Shown: one piece after another, positions 44,701 through 52,589 of the stretch
Numbering within the stretch: the first letter of the stretch is position 1
How the letters are laid out: the number at the start of each line of letters is the position of its first letter
Assembly: GCA_040403495.1 (NCBI GenBank)
Contig: JBBAKM010000005.1
Span: 62,001 to 126,000 of the forward strand
Length of the DNA: 64,000 bases
Reading direction: 5' to 3'
Source of the DNA: JABMMZ01 sp040403495
GTDB taxonomy: Bacteria; Bacteroidota; Bacteroidia; NS11-12g; UBA955
Position numbers and translations under genes: made by a program
The notes under the pieces: generated by a model
What the model saw: only the letters and a program-made list of their open reading frames with translations
Databases searched by the model: none
Told to the model about the DNA's origin: nothing

Positions 44701-45764
44701 ATTGCAGATGAAAAGGATTTGTGCGCAGAGTCTTGTTCATTCCGAAAATCATTGTTATCTAAAGTCCAATAATTTAGAAGAGGTAAACCATTGTTGATAG
44801 CAGATTGAGACTCAAATGTGAAGTAATTTCCGTTAACACACTGATCTGTGTCATTCGTCGCAATAAGTGCATTGGGGTGTTCATTGACTAAACAAGCAAG
44901 AATGTTAGTGTCTTTACATCCATTTGAATGGTGATTGATTTGCCTAATTTGAAATGCCCCATCAGAATTAAATGAATGTGTAAAAGAGTCAATGTTTGTG
45001 TAGCTTGGTCCTGTAGTGCCAACTTGCCAACTTTTGAAAGTGATGGACCCTAAGTATATTTCTGAAATTGATTTAATGGAGAAAAAATTGCCTTTAAAAC
45101 ATTGGATAGTGTCATTAAACTCCGTCATTACTCTTGGCGTTTCTTTTAAGTTGACCTGTCTTGAAAAAGAATCAGTACAACCGAAATTGCTAATTACCGT
45201 TAGTTTTGGATAATAAAAAAAAAGGAAGTTTCTAAATTTATGGTTGATAATGTTGTTGGTGGTAGTATCGCTAATCCCATCGTTCCAATTCCAAATATAG
45301 GTATTTATTGTGCCGCTTGGAATGGTTGAATTCGAAGTAAATCGATAGTTGTGCCATTTGTAGCACTGGCTGTCATTCAAAAAAGTATAAGAAGCAGTTG
45401 GTCTTGGATATACATTTAATGTAGCCGTTGAAGTAAATGTTGTAGAAGGGCTGCTAGATGTTATTCTTATTCTATATCCACTTCCTGCAGGGGAGAACTT
45501 GGGGATTTCTCCAGTGATTTCAGTAATTGTAGTATCACTAACACTGCCTAAAATTGTAGGAGTAGAAAAGGATCCACTTGCATCAGACATTGTAATGTTA
45601 AAGGTGTTGCCTGGGTTGTAATAAATGCCATTTTTTAAGAATGTAATTCTAATGTTTGACCCAGGACATATATTTTTAGGCGTAAAATCAATGGTTATAG
45701 TCTGCGCTTTTAAAACGATTGTTGAACTAACTATAAGAAAAAAAGTAAGTAAAAGTCTATTCAT
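41790..45764 (-). CDS. PKD-like repeat surface protein with T9SS type B C-terminus
   Basis: A 1324-residue exported protein. The ATG at 45764 gives a clean signal peptide (MNRLLLTFFLIVSSTIVLKA); a longer frame to 45875 adds an improbable leader. I count 12 tandem modules of about 90 residues plus one degenerate copy. Each begins with a Cys in a context like D-x-x-Q-C-F, then a strand such as FTFNSSTTIKSG, a W-x-F-G-D/N-G core (PKD-like) and a second Cys in GC-x-D-T, so each module likely has its own disulfide. The C-terminus (YYIPTAFSPNDDNINETF, FIVFNRWGEKLFET) is the T9SS type B gliding-associated domain. It is probably a long stalk on the cell surface; adhesion is a family-level suggestion. 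Confidence 0.88.
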   Translation of the reverse strand: MNRLLLTFFLIVSSTIVLKAQTITIDFTPKNICPGSNIRITFLKNGIYYNPGNTFNITMSDASGSFSTPTILGSVSDTTITEITGEIPKFSPAGSGYRIRITSSSPSTTFTSTATLNVYPRPTASYTFLNDSQCYKWHNYRFTSNSTIPSGTINTYIWNWNDGISDTTTNNIINHKFRNFLFFYYPKLTVISNFGCTDSFSRQVNLKETPRVMTEFNDTIQCFKGNFFSIKSISEIYLGSITFKSWQVGTTGPSYTNIDSFTHSFNSDGAFQIRQINHHSNGCKDTNILACLVNEHPNALIATNDTDQCVNGNYFTFESQSAINNGLPLLNYWTLDNNDFRNEQDSAHKSFSSAIDKTIQLITISDDGEDGCSDTAYQLVLVNPMPVSNIQNIDVTKCFKDNLFRFKSTSTITRGSISNNWNFGDLSTANNSDSVSHSYTGDGNYTVKVLTTSNKGCLDSATTTVNIKPTPVPSFSLTQDTICFKYHELKAYSNSSISSGTYTRQWFLSDGMDYLGVDSIKHSFTTHGKYQVMLVLNSNQNCRDTVSDSVVILPTPTADFNVNNTDQCFRGNLFTFNDLSTFNLGAITGNLWIYGDGITRANAANTNHVYSTEDGFNSALIVYADNGCFDTSFQRIKVYPHPSSDFLILPTGQCVNNNSIEFRSNTFITEGGFSNAWNFGDGGTSSLLSPFKKYNKDTTYNVRLISYSDIGCTDTAVKQITIHPKARTNFSINNNTQCLDGNSFTFNSSTTIKSGTFSLNWQFGNGNISGNNSSVQQSYLQSQFYNVRLISTSNNGCLDTAIRQIRTLAMPVADYQFNTDRFCLQGNNFQFNQSSTNPGGLSMNHRWYFGNGDSLINSTTGQVSYLTPGTYNVSLISSTNLGNCRDTSVKSFVVHPMPDASIQVNDNEQCFENNSFEFTSTSTVSTGTIATTNWKFGDNTTSTLPDPIKSYFRSDSFRVSLIVLSNFGCLDSTFTKAYVNAMPIANFDINPKISCFKNNSIRIINRSTISRGLISEHKFYYGNGDSTDVQNPPNYNYPESGDFQILHKVVSNKGCEDTTSRFVYIRPNPELDFSVDPVCLKDSSIFINNSTIASGDIISWKWFFGNGRTSNAFEPKYKYRDTGSYDIRLVAITDQGCVDTLFITDAALVFPNPKANFTYDKIRSWENEVDIRYRDLSTDAITWNWNFASMGTSTEQNPTLFYNDTLTQLTRLVVSNIYDCKDTSTQKIFILPDVIYYIPTAFSPNDDNINETFKPIGLAYALEYKFIVFNRWGEKLFETDNPKNGWNGKVNDKIVEQGLYFFRMEFIGANELRYEEKGNIMILY

Positions 45765-45810
45765 TTTATTGTAATTGATTCTGTTTATTGTTAAATTAAA
45801 TGTTAATCCA

Positions 45811-45841
45811 CGAAAGTATTGATTTTTTTTTAAATTTCCAA
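45811..45841 (-). promoter_or_regulatory. Putative promoter for the PKD-like repeat operon
   Basis: Read on the minus strand, TTG (45841-45839) is followed after 20 bp by TACTTTCG (45818-45811). This is a one-mismatch fit to the Bacteroidota TTG-N19-TAnnTTTG consensus. It lies about 47 bp upstream of the ATG at 45764, in the 85-bp gap after mpl, so this operon may not depend on read-through from mpl. Confidence 0.45.
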
Positions 45842-45849
45842 TAATTTCA

Positions 45850-47187
45850 TTAGTCCCATAGTTGAGCATTATCAAAGTTTCCCGAACTCATAAGTAGTAA
45901 GACACATGGTTTTTGCAAAACGTTGCTTGATGATTTTTTTATTTTATTTTGAAGAACTTCAATGTCATTTATCGCTTCGGTGTTTGTCCCAAAATTAGAT
46001 TCTATTTCTTCGGGATTTATTGGGGTCAACTTTTTGTGTTCAATGACTTTTGGGTTGTAGTAAATGAAATTAATATCACCATCTTTCATCGTGTTGGCAT
46101 ATTCGGGCAAAAAGCTTTTGTTCAAACTGCTGTATGTATGTAATTCATAAACAGCTATGAGAGTGTGTTCGGGATATTGATTCCTAACAGCATTCATACT
46201 AGCTTTCAATTTACTGGGTGAATGGGCAAAATCTCTGATTACAACATAGTTTTCACTTTCCTTTATTTTTTCCAGCCGTTTAGCAGTACCTGTAAAGTCT
46301 TTTAATGATTCGTAAAAATTGGATTCGCTAATTCCTAGTTTAATGCATATTTTACAAGCACCCTCTGCATTTTGTATGTTGTGTTCTCCAAATATATTTA
46401 GGGTATGTCTATCGAGCTTACTTATAATTGTTTGCCCATTTCTTATGTGGTAATGAGGTGTGTTATAAGGGATTTTTTCAATAGAGCTTTTCTCACATAT
46501 TTCGCTCAACGCCTCGTCTTGTTTAAAATAAATAATTGTTCCTTCTTTGTCAATACTATCAACAAACAACTGAAACTGATTTAAATAGTTTTCAAATGTT
46601 GGGAAAACATTAATATGATCCCAAGAAATACCCGTAATTAAGGCAATATGAGGGTGGTATTTTAAAAATTTAGGGATGGGGTCTAGTGCTGATGTTAAAT
46701 ACTCGTCTCCTTCAATAATCATAATAGGTGCATCACTAAATTTTACCATTGTTTCAAAACCTTCTAATTGAGAACCAACAAGGTAATCAAAGTCGATATT
46801 TAATTTTTTGAGAACATGCATTACCATAGCAGTCGTGGTTGTTTTGCCATGACTACCTCCAATGACAACTCTTTTTTTATCTATGGCATGTTGGTATACA
46901 TACTCCGGAAAACTATAAATTTTAATGTTTAAAGATTGTGCTTTTATTAATTCAGGATTGTCTTTTTTTGCATGCATCCCAAGTATAATAAAATCAATAG
47001 ATGAGTCAATGATGTCGTCGTTCCATCCATTGCTTTGAGGAAGTAAATTGTGTTTTTTTAGCCTCGATAGCGCAGGTTCAAATATTTCATCATCACTGCC
47101 TGTTACTCTATTGCCCATAAGATGTAAAGCAATGGAGATATTGTGCATAACCGCACCGCCACATGCTATAATATGTATACGTTTCAT
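45850..47187 (-). CDS. mpl: UDP-MurNAc:L-Ala-gamma-D-Glu-meso-DAP ligase
   Basis: Mpl joins the recycled peptidoglycan tripeptide L-Ala-gamma-D-Glu-meso-DAP to UDP-MurNAc in the cytosol. The 445-residue protein has the three Mur-ligase domains: an N-terminal Rossmann domain (HIIACGGAVMHNISIALHL), a central ATPase with P-loop VIGGSHGKTTTTAM and a C-terminal domain with RDFAHSPSKLKASM. The GSDDEIFEPA phrase and ISWDHINVFPTFENY fit Mpl better than MurC. Its presence shows that the cell recycles meso-DAP-containing peptidoglycan, as expected for a Gram-negative. The ABC permease gene is 72 bp upstream; the giant PKD-like gene is 85 bp downstream, with its own promoter-like element. Confidence 0.93.
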   Translation of the reverse strand: MKRIHIIACGGAVMHNISIALHLMGNRVTGSDDEIFEPALSRLKKHNLLPQSNGWNDDIIDSSIDFIILGMHAKKDNPELIKAQSLNIKIYSFPEYVYQHAIDKKRVVIGGSHGKTTTTAMVMHVLKKLNIDFDYLVGSQLEGFETMVKFSDAPIMIIEGDEYLTSALDPIPKFLKYHPHIALITGISWDHINVFPTFENYLNQFQLFVDSIDKEGTIIYFKQDEALSEICEKSSIEKIPYNTPHYHIRNGQTIISKLDRHTLNIFGEHNIQNAEGACKICIKLGISESNFYESLKDFTGTAKRLEKIKESENYVVIRDFAHSPSKLKASMNAVRNQYPEHTLIAVYELHTYSSLNKSFLPEYANTMKDGDINFIYYNPKVIEHKKLTPINPEEIESNFGTNTEAINDIEVLQNKIKKSSSNVLQKPCVLLLMSSGNFDNAQLWD

Positions 47188-47259
47188 TTGCGTTGCAAAT
47201 TGCTAAAAAAACAAGACTTAAAAAAGAAAACGATTGAAAATGATTAAGTAGGGCTGCAA

Positions 47260-48507
47260 CTACTCGTGACGAAGCGCTTCAATAGGGTCTAATTTAGAAG
47301 CTTTGTTTGCAGGATAATAACCAGCAATAATTCCTACCACAAAACAAATAATTAAGGATAAAATCATCCAATTCCAAGGGATTATAAATCCAGTTTTCAT
47401 AACCAATGAAACCAAATTGCCTAAAATAATTCCTAATACAATACCACCGATACCGCCAATTTGACAAATTACAGCTGCTTCTGTTAAAAATTGCTGCCTT
47501 ATGATTTTGGGAGTGGCACCCAAAGCTTTTCTAGTTCCTATTTCTCTTGTTCTCTCTGTAACGCTAACTAACATAATATTCATTAATCCTATGGCAGCGC
47601 CTATTAATGTAAATAAAGCAATAAATGTTGCTGCAATTTTTAAGGTTTTTAAATTATCGGTAAGTTTTTCAGTAACCGATTCGTTCTTCGAAAGACTAAA
47701 GTTGTTGGGCTCCCCAATTTTTACTTTTCTTATTTTTCTCATTAAACCTTCTGCTTCATAAAAGCCTAAGTTATATTGCTTGATATCGTTTATACCAACC
47801 GTAATAATAAAGGAGTTGTTGTTGTTTACAAATTTAGATAATGCATCGCCTAAACCTAAAAAAATAATCCTGTCTTCCCCGCCCATTCCCATTGTGTTTC
47901 CTTTACTTTTTAATACACCTATGACTGTGTAAGATGCTTCGCCAATCATTATTTTTTTTCCAATAACATTTTCTTTGTTAAACAATGTCATTGCCACATC
48001 TTTACCTATAATGATATTTTGTGATGAGTAAATGCCTTCATTTAGGTTGAAATTTCTTCCATACTTTAATGTATAAGCCCCGTTTTGAAGGTAATTCTCA
48101 TCAACTGCCAAAATCCTAACATTGGGATTGGTTTTTTTCTTTTCGTTAGAAACAACTGCTGCACCACTAATAAAATAACTTAACGATGTTTTTGATGCTA
48201 CAGAAAATGTGTTTTTGAAAGTTACTGCCTCATTATAAGTTATTGTTTTATATTCAGGTAAGTTGAAATCTTGACTTCTTCGTGAAACAACGCCATCCCT
48301 GTTTCTTATATTGAATACGTTACTTCCCATTTTTTCAAAAGTTGAGGAAAGGCCATTCTCAATCCCATCGACAGCAGTAAGCATGCCAACAAGTGCCGCA
48401 ATACCAATGGTTATTATAAGGCAAGTAATGACCGTTCTTAAAGTATTTGCTTTAATAGATTCTAATGCATTGCTAATGTTTTGTATAGTATTCAAAAGTG
48501 ATTTCAA
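47260..48507 (-). CDS. MacB/FtsX-family ABC transporter permease
   Basis: A 415-residue permease with the topology of MacB-type proteins. One N-terminal helix (about 24-45, TVITCLIITIGIAALVG) precedes a large periplasmic MacB_PCD domain. Three C-terminal helices (the FtsX domain) follow, with ATFIALFTLIGAAIGLMNIM, then TERTREIGTRKALGA and PANKASKLDPIEALRHE at the end. Such permeases do not translocate across the inner membrane; they couple ATP hydrolysis to periplasmic work, for instance on lipoproteins or toxins. The ATPase partner is not adjacent. The start appears to be a TTG at 48507, giving the usual 20 or so residues before helix one; no ATG exists before residue 41. Confidence 0.9.
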   Translation of the reverse strand: MKSLLNTIQNISNALESIKANTLRTVITCLIITIGIAALVGMLTAVDGIENGLSSTFEKMGSNVFNIRNRDGVVSRRSQDFNLPEYKTITYNEAVTFKNTFSVASKTSLSYFISGAAVVSNEKKKTNPNVRILAVDENYLQNGAYTLKYGRNFNLNEGIYSSQNIIIGKDVAMTLFNKENVIGKKIMIGEASYTVIGVLKSKGNTMGMGGEDRIIFLGLGDALSKFVNNNNSFIITVGINDIKQYNLGFYEAEGLMRKIRKVKIGEPNNFSLSKNESVTEKLTDNLKTLKIAATFIALFTLIGAAIGLMNIMLVSVTERTREIGTRKALGATPKIIRQQFLTEAAVICQIGGIGGIVLGIILGNLVSLVMKTGFIIPWNWMILSLIICFVVGIIAGYYPANKASKLDPIEALRHE

Positions 48508-48629
48508 AATTAGTTAAGCATTTTGATTTATTTGCATAAGATCTTTAATTATTCTATCAAAAGAATAAAAAAAAGATTAAAAAATAGCGTCAAACACAAT
48601 ATTGTTTATTAATTTTGCATTCCTTACAC

Positions 48630-49163
48630 ATGGACCCATTATTATCAGCCGTATTAGAAATTTTAAAATTTGTTATCCCTTCCCTCGTTGTTTTAGCAAT
48701 AACCTATGTTATTGTTAATAAGGTAATGGAAGATCACACAAGTCGCTTGGAATTGGAAATTAGAAAACAAAATGCAAGTACTTTAACCCCATTGAAGTTG
48801 CAAGCTTATGAAAGAATGATTTTATTTCTGGAGAGAATAAGTCCTCAAAACTTAATAAACAATTACAATGATGGAACTAGTACTGCCAAAGGATTGAGGC
48901 ATTTAATGGAATCGTCTGTTTATCAAGAGTATAATCACAATTTATCTCAACAGATTTATATAAGTAACCAAGCTTGGAAAATTATTAAAGTAGTAAAAGA
49001 AGAGGTTATTCAATTGATACATACCACTTCCGAAAGATTGGATAATGACGCAACAGGGGTCGAGTTGTCAAAAGCAATCATTGATAGGATGATTGCTGAA
49101 AATAATATCCCTACGCAAAAAGCAATAGATTTTCTAAAAGCGGAGATAAATTTGTATTTTTAA
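48630..49163 (+). CDS. Conserved Bacteroidota membrane-anchored protein, function unknown
   Basis: A 177-residue protein of a type I recognise from many Bacteroidota genomes but cannot name. It has one N-terminal membrane helix (about 6-28), then a conserved cytosolic helical part: RKQNASTLTPLKLQAYERMI, LFLERISPQNLI, YNHNLSQQIYISNQAWKIIK and KEEVIQLIH. The frame opens with a TTG at 48615, but the ATG at 48630 is the natural start (MDPLLSAVLEIL). A -7 element TAATTTTG at 48610-48617 lies 12 bp before it, without a matching -33 TTG. The methylmalonyl-CoA mutase gene follows 11 bp downstream, so they share a transcript. The N-out or N-in orientation is not determined. Confidence 0.8.
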   Translation: MDPLLSAVLEILKFVIPSLVVLAITYVIVNKVMEDHTSRLELEIRKQNASTLTPLKLQAYERMILFLERISPQNLINNYNDGTSTAKGLRHLMESSVYQEYNHNLSQQIYISNQAWKIIKVVKEEVIQLIHTTSERLDNDATGVELSKAIIDRMIAENNIPTQKAIDFLKAEINLYF

Positions 49164-49174
49164 AAAAAAAGAGG

Positions 49175-50731
49175 ATGTCTGAAGAAAAAAAAATAGTTAA
49201 CGACAGTCAAATTGAAATTCAAAAGGTATACAAAGAACCAATAAATATTCAAGAATCTCCAGGGGAATTTCCATTCACTCGAGGAATTAGAGAGGATATG
49301 TATAGGGGTCGATTGTGGACAATGAGACAATATGCTGGATTTTCCACTGCGGAAGAGTCCAATAAAAGATACCATTACTTACTTAAACAAGGTACAATGG
49401 GGCTGTCAGTTGCTTTTGATTTGCCAACTCAAATAGGGTATGACAGCAGTCACGAGTTTTCTGAAGGTGAAGTAGGGAAGGTGGGAGTGGCTATAGACTC
49501 ACTTCAAGACATGGAGATTTTGTTTGATGGAATTAAGCTTGAGGATATCACAACAAGCATGACTATAAATTCAACAGCTTCTATTTTGTTGGCTATGTAT
49601 ATTGCATTAGCAAAAAAACAGGGGGCTGATTTGAAGAAAATTTCAGGAACAATTCAAAATGATATATTAAAAGAGTATGCAGCTAGAGGTACATATATAT
49701 ACCCGCCTCAACAAAGCATGCGTTTAATAACGGATATTTTTGAATACTGTAGTAAAGAGGTGCCTAAATGGAATACTATTTCTATATCCGGTTATCATAT
49801 TCGAGAAGCCGGAAGTACAGCAGTTCAAGAACTTGCCTTTACATTAGCCAATGGGATAGCTTATGTAAAAGCTGCCCAAAGTAAAGGGTTGGACATAAAC
49901 GTATTTGCAAAGAGACTTTCTTTTTTCTTTAATGCACACAATGACTTGTTTGAAGAGGTCGCAAAATTTAGAGCAGCCAGAAGAATGTGGGCAAAAATTA
50001 CTAAAGACTTAGGTGCCACTGATTCTCAAGCTCAAATGTTACGTTTCCATACACAAACAGGTGGATCTACATTAACGGCTCAACAACCGCAAAATAATAT
50101 AGTAAGAGTCACCTTGCAAGCTCTTTCAGCAGTTCTAGGAGGAACACAAAGTTTACATACCAATGGTTTTGATGAAGCATTGAGTTTGCCAACTGAAGAT
50201 GCTGCCAAAATAGCTCTAAGAACTCAACAGATTATTGGGTGCGAGAGTGGCGCAACTAATACTGTTGATCCATTAGGCGGTAGTTTTTATGTTGAAGAAT
50301 TAACGAATCAAGTAGAAGCTAAGGCTTATGAGTACATTCAAGTTATTGAGGCAATGGGTGGAAGTGTAATGGCTATTGAACAAGGATATATGCAAAATGA
50401 AATTGCAAAAAGTGCTTATTTATACCAACAAAATATTGAGTCAAATGAAAAAGTAATAGTAGGTGTTAATAAGTATACCTCAGAAGATGTTAATAAGACT
50501 CCTGTTTTTAGAATTGATGATAGTATCAGACAAATACAAATTGATAAAATTAATAAACTGAAATCACAAAGAAATTCAGAAAAAGTGGAGTTGCTTTTAA
50601 ATGACATTAAATTAGCAGCTCAAAGTGACCGCAACCTAATGCCTTATATAATAAATGCGGTTGAAGCATATGCAACATTAGGTGAAGTTTCAGATACATT
50701 AAGGTCGGTTTTTGGAGAATACAAAGGATAA
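49175..50731 (+). CDS. Methylmalonyl-CoA mutase large subunit, split form
   Basis: This is the catalytic TIM-barrel subunit of a B12-dependent acyl-CoA mutase (518 aa). It has no C-terminal cobalamin-binding domain, so that must be encoded elsewhere. Family blocks are YRGRLWTMRQYAGFSTAEES, GLSVAFDLPTQIGYDS, TSMTINSTAS, FHTQTGGSTLTAQQP and LGGTQSLHTNGFDEAL. The two residues that separate methylmalonyl-CoA mutase (Tyr, Arg) from isobutyryl-CoA mutase (Phe, Gln) can be read as Tyr53 in TMRQY and Arg171 in AARGTYIYPP. Their spacing of 118 equals that of Tyr89 and Arg207 in the Propionibacterium enzyme. Substrate is therefore probably methylmalonyl-CoA/succinyl-CoA. The gene follows the conserved membrane protein at 11 bp and precedes dnaA by 196 bp. 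Confidence 0.9.
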   Translation: MSEEKKIVNDSQIEIQKVYKEPINIQESPGEFPFTRGIREDMYRGRLWTMRQYAGFSTAEESNKRYHYLLKQGTMGLSVAFDLPTQIGYDSSHEFSEGEVGKVGVAIDSLQDMEILFDGIKLEDITTSMTINSTASILLAMYIALAKKQGADLKKISGTIQNDILKEYAARGTYIYPPQQSMRLITDIFEYCSKEVPKWNTISISGYHIREAGSTAVQELAFTLANGIAYVKAAQSKGLDINVFAKRLSFFFNAHNDLFEEVAKFRAARRMWAKITKDLGATDSQAQMLRFHTQTGGSTLTAQQPQNNIVRVTLQALSAVLGGTQSLHTNGFDEALSLPTEDAAKIALRTQQIIGCESGATNTVDPLGGSFYVEELTNQVEAKAYEYIQVIEAMGGSVMAIEQGYMQNEIAKSAYLYQQNIESNEKVIVGVNKYTSEDVNKTPVFRIDDSIRQIQIDKINKLKSQRNSEKVELLLNDIKLAAQSDRNLMPYIINAVEAYATLGEVSDTLRSVFGEYKG

Positions 50732-50927
50732 GATTTAGGTTTTTGTAGGTCTTGTTAAAGTGTCCGAACTTATTAAAGACGGCTTTTAATTTATTGTTCT
50801 TTTTTTGAAATAAAAAACCAAAAAGGTTAAAAAAATATTTTTTTAGTAACTATTTTTTAACTTTATTTCAGAACTGAATTTAAAAGTATACATATTTTAA
50901 TAAAACATTAATAATCAGCACAATATA

Positions 50928-52376
50928 ATGAACATGAGTGGACAACAATTTAACGCAGAATCTGTTTGGGCGAATTGCCTAAAAATTATCAAAGACAACC
51001 TAACCCCCCAAAGTTATAAAACTTGGTTCGAACCGATTAAACCCGTTAAATTAGAAAACAAAGTCCTAACGATACAAGTCCCAAGTCAGTTTTTTTATGA
51101 GTGGTTGGAGGAGCATTATGTTTCTCTTCTTCAAAAAACTTTAAAACAAATTTTGGGGGTAGGGTCAAAGTTAGAATACAGTATCATTGTTGAAAATAGT
51201 TCAGCAAATCAAAGCCCATATACTATTAATGTTCCAACAGGTAGTGGAAAGAAAGTGGTTACAAATGAGGTTAATTTACCGTTAAATGTGACTTCGAATA
51301 TTAAAAATCCATTTATTATCCCCGGATTGAGAAAAGTGCCGGTTGATTCACAGTTAAATTCTAAATACACATTTGATAATTTTATTGAAGGTGAATGTAA
51401 CCGTTTGGCAAGAGGTGCTGGTTGGGCAGTTGCACATAATCCTGGTGGAACAGCATACAATCCACTAATGATTTTTGGTGGTGTTGGATTGGGTAAAACC
51501 CATTTGGTACATGCCATTGGTAACTTAATTAAACAGGTCAATAAAAACAAAACGGTAATTTACGTTTCAACAGAAAGATTTGTCAATCAGTTTGTGGAAT
51601 CAGTAAAAGCCAATAATCAAAATGATTTCATTAATTTTTACCAAAGTTTAGATGTTCTAATTATTGATGATATTCACCATTTGTCACAAAAAACAAGAAC
51701 TCAAGAGATATTTTTTACTATTTTTAATCATCTGCACCAATCAGGTAAACAAATTATTTTAACCAGTGACAAAGCCCCTAAAGATATTAAGGATGTAGAT
51801 GAACGTTTATTGTCACGTTTTAAATGGGGATTGTCAGCAGACTTGACAGTGCCAGATTTTGAAACCAGAATTGCTATTTTGGAAAATAAAGCCTACGAAA
51901 GTGGTTTGTCTCTTCACCGTGAAGTTGTTGAGTATATAGCACACAATATAGATAATAATGTCAGAGAAATAGAAGGTGCATTAATCTCATTGCTAGCTCA
52001 AAGTTCTCTTAACAGAAAAGAAATTGACTTGGATTTAGCCAAGCAAATGATGAAGAATTTTGTTAAGAATGCAACAAGAGAAATTAGTATTGATTACATA
52101 CAAAAATTAGTGTGTGATTTTTATAATGTTTCAATTGATAGTGTTAAATCTAAAACAAGAAAAAGGGAAATTGTACAAGCAAGACAAATTGCAATGTATT
52201 TCGCTAAAGATTTAACCAAAGCTTCTCTCAAAAATATTGGAACACACTTTGGAAATAGAGATCACAGTACTGTTATTCACGCATGTCAAACGGTAAATGA
52301 TTTAATAGATACTGATAAGAAATTCAGACATGATGTTGAAGAGTTAAACAAAAGAATTCGAATCAACACTTATTAA
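50928..52376 (+). CDS. dnaA: Chromosomal replication initiator DnaA
   Basis: DnaA binds origin DNA and opens it to load the replicative helicase. The 482-residue protein has domain I (1-80, ESVWANCLKIIKDNLTPQSY), a variable linker, the AAA+ core with Walker A FGGVGLGKTHLVHAIG (about 184) and Walker B DVLIIDDIHHLS, and domain IV with the DnaA-box-binding signature FGNRDHSTVIHACQTV near the C-terminus. ATG at 50928 or the ATG two codons later are equally plausible starts. I see no DnaA boxes (TTATCCACA type) in the 196 bp upstream or the 213 bp downstream, so the origin is probably not at this gene. The neighbours are the mutase gene and the T9SS cluster, not dnaN or rpmH. Confidence 0.97.
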   Translation: MNMSGQQFNAESVWANCLKIIKDNLTPQSYKTWFEPIKPVKLENKVLTIQVPSQFFYEWLEEHYVSLLQKTLKQILGVGSKLEYSIIVENSSANQSPYTINVPTGSGKKVVTNEVNLPLNVTSNIKNPFIIPGLRKVPVDSQLNSKYTFDNFIEGECNRLARGAGWAVAHNPGGTAYNPLMIFGGVGLGKTHLVHAIGNLIKQVNKNKTVIYVSTERFVNQFVESVKANNQNDFINFYQSLDVLIIDDIHHLSQKTRTQEIFFTIFNHLHQSGKQIILTSDKAPKDIKDVDERLLSRFKWGLSADLTVPDFETRIAILENKAYESGLSLHREVVEYIAHNIDNNVREIEGALISLLAQSSLNRKEIDLDLAKQMMKNFVKNATREISIDYIQKLVCDFYNVSIDSVKSKTRKREIVQARQIAMYFAKDLTKASLKNIGTHFGNRDHSTVIHACQTVNDLIDTDKKFRHDVEELNKRIRINTY

Positions 52377-52589
52377 CAAAAAATTAGAAACAAATTGGTT
52401 TTTAATTCGTTTTTTACAAATTAGTTTTATCGCATAAGTGAATGTATTTGCTTACTAGATTGTTGAAATTTAGTGGTATTTAAATACTGATTTTGCGATT
52501 TAAATATACTTTTAAACAATAAAGTATAAAAAAATTTGTTTAAATGATAATTAGAATTCATATTTGTAAATTGATATTCATACCAGTTA

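Noticed and set aside
41790..45764. CRISPR-like or satellite repeats
   Set aside because: The periodicity is at protein level (about 90 residues) and the DNA copies are too diverged; no spacers or cas genes.
50732..50927. Possible oriC upstream of dnaA (AT-rich, A/T tracts)
   Set aside because: No DnaA boxes and no neighbouring origin-type genes; AT-richness is general in this genome.
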